A DNA stretch of 64,000 nucleotides, from NCBI RefSeq assembly GCF_003076455.1, contig NZ_CP020918.1, positions 3,942,001 through 4,006,000 of the forward strand. Direction: 5' to 3'. This DNA is from Flavobacterium faecale. GTDB lineage: Bacteria; Bacteroidota; Bacteroidia; Flavobacteriales; Flavobacteriaceae. Below, piece by piece: positions 8,576 through 15,369 of the stretch. Within the stretch, counting starts at the first letter, position 1; every line of letters begins with the position of its first letter. Below the pieces are notes generated by a model. It had not been told where the DNA came from, made no database searches, and was given only the letters and a program-made list of their open reading frames with translations. The translations under genes and the position numbers were made by a program.

Positions 8576-9421
8576 TCATAAATTCTTATTCATATAATCT
8601 TCAAGTGATAATTTTAGCTGGTCTATGAAAGCTGTTCTCGAACCTGTTCTTTCTTTCATCCGGTGAAATGCATGGTGAATATCACCCAAATGAATTTTAA
8701 ATAAAACGAAAAAAGCTAAATTGATTTTCCGAATACTTACTTTCCCATGAGAGATAGCTCCGCTAGCATGGAGCGCATAAATCAATTCTATAAGTGAATT
8801 TTTTGAATCAGTCCAAAACAAATCTTTGACCGATTCTGAATTTTGAAGTGTTTGATTAATCGTATGGTCAGTATCTGTTTTCGATAATAAGTAATGATAG
8901 AGTAATTCATTAGCTATTATTTTAGCCACTTTATAATCGTAATAAGTTGAAAAGCTAGAATCTATTTCGAATACTATACTACTAAGTCCGTTGTGATAAT
9001 TGATCTTCCCTAATGTATAGTACTCATTATCTTTATCATTCCTACCCGACCGGTAGTATCTATAAAAATCCGAATTACGAATATGCTCATTGAAATCTTG
9101 CTTAAGTTCTTCTAATTCATTGATGAAATAGGCCTCATACATTTTTCCATTATATACAGGACAGGATGTTTCAATCCTAAATACTTTGTTGTAAAAAATT
9201 AACTTCCCTAATATTTGAGGCTTTATATTTTTAAAGAAATTAATTTCTTCGGACTCATCTTCAAATCCTTCTTCAAATATTTTGTCTTTTGTATCTTCTA
9301 AAACTTTACGTAAGTAGGTTGTTAATTTATACGATTCATCTATCAAGCAACAGTCACCTTCAACAAAAACTGACTCAACTTTCTTAATATCATCTAGTAA
9401 ATAATTTAATGAGTTTTTCAT
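8576..9421 (-). CDS. rteC: RteC-family regulator of conjugative element excision
   Basis: A 281-residue RteC-family protein. The family signature lies in the C-terminal third: FWTDSKNSLIELIYALHASG, then KINLAFFVLFKIHLGDI and the RTGSRTAFIDQL end motif. The N-terminal two thirds is a mostly helical region with several aromatic and acidic stretches. In CTnDOT, RteC is made after tetracycline induction and switches on the excision operon; no tet gene or rteAB genes are in this window, so the inducing signal here is unknown. The gene lies upstream of the xis-like gene in the same orientation and has its own terminator. Confidence 0.9.
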   Translation of the reverse strand: MKNSLNYLLDDIKKVESVFVEGDCCLIDESYKLTTYLRKVLEDTKDKIFEEGFEDESEEINFFKNIKPQILGKLIFYNKVFRIETSCPVYNGKMYEAYFINELEELKQDFNEHIRNSDFYRYYRSGRNDKDNEYYTLGKINYHNGLSSIVFEIDSSFSTYYDYKVAKIIANELLYHYLLSKTDTDHTINQTLQNSESVKDLFWTDSKNSLIELIYALHASGAISHGKVSIRKINLAFFVLFKIHLGDIHHAFHRMKERTGSRTAFIDQLKLSLEDYMNKNL

Positions 9422-9840
9422 AGCCTAATTTTTAAAAAAATTATATCCACTAAGAAAAAATTAATTGTACCGAGTAATCTTACTAATCTAAATTAAGAAA
9501 TAAAGAGAAAAATAATACAACGGATAATAAATCTTTTCGATTATTTAATATTTAGTTAACAATGCGGTCAAGGTTTAAAAAATTAAATTTATTAAACTCG
9601 GAAGCTGTTTTTCCAAAAATAAAGATTAATAATCCCTCGCTTCACCATACTTAACTTTCTATTTAAATATCATTATTTTTAATTAACCAATAAATGGCGG
9701 TTCTATAGGTTGTCGAATCCTTCTTACTACTACTGAAAGCAAATCATCAGCTGCTTTGTCCCTATTTTTTTGAAATTCATATTTAAATCCTTTTAATGGA
9801 GTCATCATTATTGAGTTTTTTTTATTTTCCTTATCAATCC

Positions 9841-11178
9841 TGTCCTAAATAAAATTGGAGCATACTAAAGCCGACCATTTCATTTCATTTAGTTTAAGTA
9901 ATAAAATACTAATTTTTTAAAACAGATCCCCTTGTATGTAACCAGGAGGAGGTTCTATATGATATTGAAATGGTCTATCTAACCATTTTTGCAAGTCAAT
10001 TTTAACAAAAAGATTCAATCTGATGAAAACTACTAGATTGGACAAGTACCAATCAAATTTTGATTGTGCTTTTAACGCTTTTAGAATTAAAATGGTAATC
10101 AAGGCTGTCCATATTTGAATCATAACTGCATTTTCAGATGTTCATATAAATGATTTGATATGCAGTAACAGTTTGATGTCTCTAAAAAAAATTTCCACTT
10201 GCCATCTACTCTTGTATAATTCACTGACAGTATTGGGGGACCAACGAAATTAATTAGTAATCAGCTCGATTACTTGTCCATTTTCATCATTCCATGCAGA
10301 TACTCTTCTTAAATTATTAGAGTATTTTAATTTTGAAGGGGCCTATGTTAATTGAATCTAAGATTCGATAATTTCATCTTTGATAATATGGTGATGACGA
10401 TATTCGGGTACCTCATTTTCTTTGACTGTTGTGAATTGCAAATTTTCCTTATGTCTAATTACTAAAAATACCTCATTACTGTCCCAAATATTTAATAGTG
10501 AGAAATCATTATAAAATCTATTAGCAACAATAACTCTGCCCTTTAGTAGAGGAATCTCGTAATCCCCTTTGTTATCTGCCGTTTTGCCATTAGTAATGTT
10601 AATATAAGCTAGGAGATTACCCTCAAAATCGAATAATGTGTGCATTTTTATAGCTCCTTTGGCTCTCTTATATTTTGCCCAATCAAACAAACTTATTGTA
10701 GTTGAATGTAGTAAAAAAATCTTTGACTTAATTGTAAATTTAACTTGCTTAAATCTAGGATGCTGTCCTAAACTTTGCATCAGTTCAAAATAATAATCTC
10801 TAAAAGTTCATGAGAGCGATTTTTGTTTTGATAACTTATCGAAGACTTTGATGGAGCTTTATTTATTCCAAGATGATTTAGTTTCCCTGTTGCAGATCGA
10901 AGTCCATTGTTAATATATCGAACAGACTGACTCTTTGCAAATTGACAAAAAAGCATTGAAACTAAGTGATTCCAGCTGTTGAATCCTTTAATATGCTTGT
11001 CTGTTTCTATCTTGGAAACTATTTTATTGAATTTCGAACGGTCTAACTTTGAGATTATTTGAGAAAACAGCGTTATATTCGCCATAAGAGGGCGGATTTT
11101 TGTTATGCAACTTAAAGATAATTTGAGATACAAAATTCAACCCTCTTTTTTGCGCTTATTTTTTTAACTTTTAGGACA
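9841..11178 (-). mobile_element. IS4-family (DUF4372-type) insertion sequence, decayed
   Basis: An element of about 1.34 kb bounded by TGTCCTAAA at 9841-9849 and its reverse complement TTTAGGACA at 11170-11178. It contains one degenerate transposase gene on the minus strand. It is inserted inside an older transposase gene whose pieces continue on both sides. No clear target duplication was seen at the junctions. A 5' relic of the same element lies at 12078-12423. Confidence 0.7.
9917..11133 (-). pseudogene. IS4-family transposase, frameshifted and with internal stops
   Basis: Three conserved blocks of a single transposase are visible. The N-terminal DUF4372 block reads HIKGFNSWNHLVSMLFCQFA and APSKSSISYQNKNR. 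The catalytic block contains FDWAKYKRAKGAIKMH, the segment NITNGKTADNKGDYEIPLLK and VIVANRFYNDFSLL. The C-terminal block has YKSRWQVEIFFRDIK, a perfect Y-2-R-3-E-6-K signature, and ends VKIDLQKWLD. A frameshift near 10797 separates blocks one and two. Stops follow near 10358 and, in the last third, near 10251 (TAA) and 10166 (TGA). No intact transposase can be made. Confidence 0.85.
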
Positions 11179-11787
11179 CTATTGCTTCCATATCCAAAAA
11201 AAAAGTCTTGATTGATGTAAATTTTGTCTTCAAAAAAAAAATATTTGTTTTATTAGACCAAACCTCTTTAAATAGTGTTAAGTTATTTACCGAAACTGAT
11301 ATTATTTAAATTTCTTCTGCAACATAAATCATTTTATCAATCCAAAAGGCCATTTCGTGTAGCTTTTATCCAAAATAAGACAATCATTTATTAGAACAAT
11401 TTCCTTTATTTGTAAGGCCCTTAACTATTTTAGCTAATCGTTTTTGAAAAAAAGTAATTATCTGCATACTATCGAGTAAACTCTGGTCTACGTGACGAAC
11501 TTGAGGCATAAAATCTTCAAAAAGTGAACTCGAAATATTTCTAAATACTTCAAATAATTGATTTAGTTTATTTGATGAACTTGAATAAGAATCTAAATTG
11601 GAAACTAAGAATGCAAATAATACGATGCAAATCCATATGTTTTCTTTATCGTGAATTGATGTCCTTCTTCAATGAAAAATAAAAATATGGTCATAATATT
11701 TTGGTGCTTTAGATCTTGTAATGTCTAGTTACTAAATTTTTCACAAATCGTTAAATAGATATCTACTAATTTTAACACTTTAGACAT

Positions 11788-12077
11788 AATAATAATAATA
11801 TGTTAAAATGCATATCAAACATATTTTAATTATATTGAATTTTAATTTTTTAACATAATAATCTAAAAGATATTTTTTTTAATTTAATTTTCTCAACCGT
11901 TGATTAGTATAAATAATGAATTATGACCAATTATTCTAATTATATGCTCAGATCAAATGCGCTTACAGAATTAAAATTATATTACATAAAACAAAAAAAC
12001 TTGCAAAAATGTTCCTGCAAGATTTAATTAATTAATTATGTGAGTCCAACACTATATCTTTTTTTTCAGAACTAGAC
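11788..12077. other. Very AT-rich intergenic spacer between IS relics
   Basis: No coding sequence is recognised. A weak hairpin with CTTGCA (12000-12005) and TGCAAG (12016-12021) after an A-run resembles the terminator found after the IS630 element at 13583-13613, so the two may share an origin. Nothing else is apparent. Confidence 0.3.
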
Positions 12078-12423
12078 AGACTAATTGAATACTTTGAGAT
12101 TGCTTTATTTATTCCAAAAAGAATTAGGTTTCCTGTTACCAAGCGAAGCACATTGCAAATTTATCGAACAGACTACTCTTGGTGAATTGACAAAAAGCAT
12201 GTTAACTAAGTAATTACAGCTATTGATTCCTATATTATATTTATATGATTCTTTTTGGGAAACTCTTTTGTTAAATTTTCGATCGGTCTAACTTTGATAT
12301 TTTTCGATAAATTATGATATATCTAGCTTAACAGAGCATTTTTTTGTAGTCTAGCTCAAAAATGATTTAAAGATAAAAAATTCAAAACTCTTTTTTGTAG
12401 TAAGTTTTTAAACGTATAGGACA
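12078..12423 (-). pseudogene. 5' relic of a second copy of the IS4-type element
   Basis: The sequence matches the transposase 5' end of the element at 9841-11178 along its whole length, with many substitutions and small indels. Shared stretches include GCTTTATTTATTCCAA and TATCGAACAGACT. The conserved outer end TAGGACA occurs at 12417-12423, equivalent to 11172-11178. Only the first third of the transposase gene remains and no frame is open. It shows that the element was present more than once here. Confidence 0.75.
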
Positions 12424-12503
12424 TTATTGATAATTTATCTTTTAATTAAATTTTACAACATTATTCTAACTAAGTAATAAGAATAAAATAATGTCGTATT
12501 TTA

Positions 12504-12534
12504 TTGTTAATACATAAAAAAATTACTATATTTA
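12504..12534 (+). promoter_or_regulatory. Candidate Bacteroidota-type promoter of the IS630 transposase
   Basis: TTG at 12504-12506 and TATATTTA at 12527-12534 are 20 bp apart and fit the Bacteroidota pattern TTG/TAnnTTTG with one mismatch. The start codon follows 7 bp after the -7 box, so the transcript would have almost no leader. Confidence 0.35.
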
Positions 12535-12541
12535 TCTCATT

Positions 12542-12934
12542 ATGAGATATGTAACACTAAAAGAAGAAGAGGTTTTGGTACTAGAGCACCTTTACCAAAA
12601 TAGCCCTAATAATACCGTTAGAAAACGTAGTCAATGCCTTGTTTTATCACATCAAAGACACAAGATTAATGACTTGGCTTCTATTTTTAAAGTCAGTCGC
12701 AGAACGATTGAACGTTGGTTTGATAGTTGGGCTAGTATTGGGGTTGATTCTCTTGCTATATTAGAAGGAAGAGGAGCAAAAACTCTTTTAAAAGACTATA
12801 CGGAAGAAGTTTCCAAGCAATTAGAACTTCACAATAGAAATTTAAAAAATGTATTAATTTACTTTGAGGAGCAACACAATATTGTCATCTGCAAAAAGAC
12901 TTTGCAGAATTTTTTAAAAGTTACTGGGCTATAA
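12542..12934 (+). CDS. IS630-family transposase, N-terminal helix-turn-helix part
   Basis: A 130-residue frame with the DNA-binding half of an IS630 transposase. The helix-turn-helix is at about 35-65 (KINDLASIFKVSRRTIERWF), followed by a second helical domain with VSKQLELHNRNL and CKKTLQNFLK. It ends at TAA in a region where the family continues straight into the catalytic domain. The matching downstream frame is open from 12918, so the two overlap by 17 bp and need a +1 (or -2) shift. Either ribosomal frameshifting joins them or one A was lost from the AAAA run at 12916-12919. Confidence 0.8.
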   Translation: MRYVTLKEEEVLVLEHLYQNSPNNTVRKRSQCLVLSHQRHKINDLASIFKVSRRTIERWFDSWASIGVDSLAILEGRGAKTLLKDYTEEVSKQLELHNRNLKNVLIYFEEQHNIVICKKTLQNFLKVTGL

Positions 12935-12956
12935 GTGGAAAAGAGCTAGGCTCTCT

Positions 12957-13532
12957 TTGAAAGGCAAACGCAACGAAGAACAATTTAGATTTAAACAAGA
13001 GCAGATAGAAACATTAAAGAGTTTGGAAGATAGCGGTTATATTGATTTATATTTTGGAGACCAAAGTCATTTTGGACTCTCTCCTAATGTGCCTTATGCT
13101 TGGCAAACAAAGGATAATCCAATTTTGTTACCCGCTGCTAAAGGTAAATATCAGAATGTAGTTGGATTAATGACCCGTAAAAATAAACTCTATTTCGAAA
13201 CACTTGAAACAACCTTTAATTCAGATAGAATCATCAGTTTTATGAATCGATTTGTGGAGCAAACCATTAAAAAAACCATTGTAATTCTTGACAATTCTCC
13301 CATACACAAATCAAAGAAGTTTATGGCTAAAATAGAAAAATGGAAAGAAAAAGATGTTTTAATTTACTTTTTGCCACCTTATTCTCCAGAGTTAAACCTG
13401 ATTGAAATTCTATGGCGGAGAATAAAATATCAATGGTTAGATTTTGATGCTTATAAATCATTCGAAAACCTCAAAGAAAAATTAAATTTTGTCCTTACTA
13501 ATTTTGGAACAAAATACGACATTAAATTTTAA
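12957..13532 (+). CDS. IS630-family transposase, DDE catalytic part
   Basis: This frame carries the DDE domain: first Asp in YFGDQSHFGL, second Asp in IVILDNSPIHK, and Glu in SPELNLIEILWRR, with the usual PPYSPELN signature. All three catalytic residues are present. The frame is open from 12918; the TTG at 12957 is only the first possible start and is probably not used, because the upstream residues (GYKWKRARLSLKG) also fit the family. It reads through the right terminal repeat and stops 8 bp outside it at 13530-13532. Confidence 0.8.
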   Translation: MKGKRNEEQFRFKQEQIETLKSLEDSGYIDLYFGDQSHFGLSPNVPYAWQTKDNPILLPAAKGKYQNVVGLMTRKNKLYFETLETTFNSDRIISFMNRFVEQTIKKTIVILDNSPIHKSKKFMAKIEKWKEKDVLIYFLPPYSPELNLIEILWRRIKYQWLDFDAYKSFENLKEKLNFVLTNFGTKYDIKF

Positions 13533-13582
13533 CCATTACTTATACAGTGAGCACAGGCCAAATAATAACTTATAAAATAAAA

Positions 13583-13613
13583 AACACTTACAAAAATATT
13601 TTTGCAAGTGTTT
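13583..13613. terminator. Intrinsic terminator-like hairpin after the IS630 element
   Basis: AACACTTACAAAAAT pairs with ATTTTTGCAAGTGTT with one mismatch, after an A-run and before TTT. It lies between the IS630 element and the ompA-like gene on the opposite strand and could serve either side. Confidence 0.5.
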
Positions 13614-13732
13614 AAGTGACAATTATATATGTCACCAATTATCTACAATAAGATATTATTATAGCACTAAGATTACTATTTAGTTTATATATTTAATTAA
13701 TCAGTGATAACAAGTTGAATTTTGAAACATAC

Positions 13733-15034
13733 TTAATTAATTTTAAAAATAACCCTTCTAACTAATTGTCTGGCAACTTCTGACTCTTTAGGCACTGAAT
13801 CATCTTCTCCCTTTGCAATAATAGTTAACCTACTAGCATCAATACCTGATTTTATAATAATGTCAGCTACATTGTTAGCTCTAATTTGTGATAATTTTTT
13901 GTTATAACTAGTGTCTCCCAATTCATCAGCATATCCAATTACATCTAATTTTGATTCAGGATTTTCCTTAAGGTATTTGAGTAAAAAGTTAATAACAGAT
14001 ATTGAACCTGTAGATACTGTACTTTTGTCAAAGTCAAAGAATACATTTACATATTGCGAATTTATCATATTACGTGCTTGTACATTGGTAACATTTTCAT
14101 TCCCAGAAACTGCATTATTAATAATCTTTGAATTATCTACTTTAACATCTTTTGACTGCTCTAATTTAGCAGCAGTTACATTTTTACTTACATCCCTAAG
14201 TTTTGATTCCAGAATGTCTAATCTTGCCAACAAATCGTCCGTTTTTTCACTTTTACTCTCATTAAACCAATCAGCATGAATGTCTTTTTTACCCAAGTAG
14301 AAGGTTATGCCAGCTCCTGCAGAATAAATTATACCAGTTGCATTATTACTAAGATCTGCATTAGTTTTCCCGTCAAAGTTTAGCTGCTGTGAAAAATTCT
14401 TATTAATAGTATAATCTATATTAAGAGCTAAATGATCGGAAACTTTTACTAAAATCGTAGCTCCAGTAACTATACTATACATATTATCTACCGAAAAATC
14501 CTTTGCTTTATAAAAACTACTTGAAGACTGAACTACTTGACTTTGCAAAAAAGACAGTCCAGGGCCAAAATGTAATTGTAATCCAAAAGTATGTGTAAAT
14601 TCTTCCCAGTTTAGCACTTGATGTACATTTATAACCGCTTGCAAATTTGAACTATACAAATTGTTACTGAATGGCATACTTTTACCAGTATTAGAAATAT
14701 GGTCATAACCTAGTCCTAACATTAAGCCAAATTTTGTATTAAACATCTTTCGCAAGTTGATATCAAAATGATTGACCATTGGACTAGTAATATAATTTGA
14801 TTTAGCAGAATAGTATCCTACTGTAAAAGGACCAGCAGGCATATTATAACCACTATTTGCACTTAATGACCATGTATTGAAACTTTTGCTATTTAAATCT
14901 GAATTTATTGATTTCTCATTAAATTTCCTATCCTTATGTAAAATAATATCCTTAGAAAATTCTTCTTGAGAAAATCCGTTTATAATGGTCATTGTTATTA
15001 GAAAAAGGGTAATAATATTTTTCATGTTCTTCAA
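13733..15034 (-). CDS. OmpA-family outer membrane protein with peptidoglycan-binding domain
   Basis: A 433-residue envelope protein. Residues 1-22 form a signal peptide ending FSQ. Residues about 40-255 look like an outer membrane beta-barrel with alternating patterns and aromatic ends. A short coiled coil (LLARLDILESKLRDV) follows near 265-285. The C-terminal OmpA/MotB domain (about 325-433) starts with VNVFFDFDKSTVS and holds LDVIGYADELGD, NKKLSQIRANNV and the final RRVIFKI. It probably anchors the outer membrane to peptidoglycan. It is downstream of a small secreted gene and a T9SS gene on the same strand, so it may be part of one surface operon. Confidence 0.85.
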   Translation of the reverse strand: MKNMKNIITLFLITMTIINGFSQEEFSKDIILHKDRKFNEKSINSDLNSKSFNTWSLSANSGYNMPAGPFTVGYYSAKSNYITSPMVNHFDINLRKMFNTKFGLMLGLGYDHISNTGKSMPFSNNLYSSNLQAVINVHQVLNWEEFTHTFGLQLHFGPGLSFLQSQVVQSSSSFYKAKDFSVDNMYSIVTGATILVKVSDHLALNIDYTINKNFSQQLNFDGKTNADLSNNATGIIYSAGAGITFYLGKKDIHADWFNESKSEKTDDLLARLDILESKLRDVSKNVTAAKLEQSKDVKVDNSKIINNAVSGNENVTNVQARNMINSQYVNVFFDFDKSTVSTGSISVINFLLKYLKENPESKLDVIGYADELGDTSYNKKLSQIRANNVADIIIKSGIDASRLTIIAKGEDDSVPKESEVARQLVRRVIFKIN

Positions 15035-15131
15035 CTATAAGTTAAAATTCTTAGCTTGAATTATTTTTTTAAAATAGAAAGCAATACTCTCTGGTAGTGT
15101 CTTCTTGTACTAAAAAATACAAGAACATTTA

Positions 15132-15359
15132 TTAATATATTTCTACTTCTCGGTTTTTTCTAATCAATACAATCGCTATAATTATACCTGTAATCAATAA
15201 AGGAAATTCTATACCATCAATGGGTAAAGGTACCGGATCCTCTGCCGGGTCTCCAGATCCACCACCAAATCCTGGGTCAGGACCTGGATCCCAACCTTGA
15301 GAAAAACATAGAGTAGAAAACAAAATAGAATACATTAAAATGAGTTTTTTTAAATTCAT
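15132..15359 (-). CDS. Small secreted protein with Gly/Pro/Asp-rich core and C-terminal membrane anchor
   Basis: A 75-residue protein with three parts: a signal peptide (1-21, ending CFSQ), a Gly/Pro/Asp-rich stretch (22-46), and a PID motif followed by a hydrophobic helix and a basic tail (LPIDGIEFPLLITGIII, then RKNREVE). The arrangement of motif, helix and basic residues resembles C-terminal protein-sorting tags; Bacteroidota proteins with a PID-type tag are known. Function not known. It begins 10 bp after the T9SS gene, so co-expression is likely. A hairpin with TCTTGTA/TACAAGA arms lies just downstream at 15104-15125. Confidence 0.7.
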   Translation of the reverse strand: MNLKKLILMYSILFSTLCFSQGWDPGPDPGFGGGSGDPAEDPVPLPIDGIEFPLLITGIIIAIVLIRKNREVEIY

Positions 15360-15369
15360 AACTAAATAT

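Larger units (their letters stand above)
9683..11787 (-). pseudogene. Decayed DDE transposase gene, split by an IS4-type element
   Basis: Pieces of one transposase can be read on the minus strand on both sides of the element at 9841-11178. The N-terminal part starts at ATG 11787 (MSKVLKLVDIYLTICEKF) and has a stop after 20 codons. A middle part reads FMPQVRHVDQSLLDSMQIIT and continues through further stops to DKIYINQDFF next to the junction. The C-terminal part at 9683-9840 reads RDKAADDLLSVVV and RIRQPIEPPF, then a premature end. The pieces follow the order of a Bacteroidota transposase with DDE fold, possibly IS982-like. Several nonsense codons and frameshifts show it is long dead. I did not identify the terminal repeats of this outer element. 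Confidence 0.65.
12489..13524 (+). mobile_element. IS630-family insertion sequence with 14-bp terminal inverted repeats
   Basis: TAATGTCGTATTTT at 12489-12502 is repeated in exact inverted form at 13511-13524. IS630/Tc1 elements insert at TA, and both repeats begin with TA, so the TA pairs at 12489-12490 and 13523-13524 are the likely target duplication. The element carries a helix-turn-helix frame and a DDE frame on the plus strand. It is about 1.03 kb, normal for the family. Confidence 0.8.

Noticed and set aside
12542..13532. Two independent transposase genes
   Set aside because: The halves are complementary parts of one IS630 transposase between one pair of terminal repeats.
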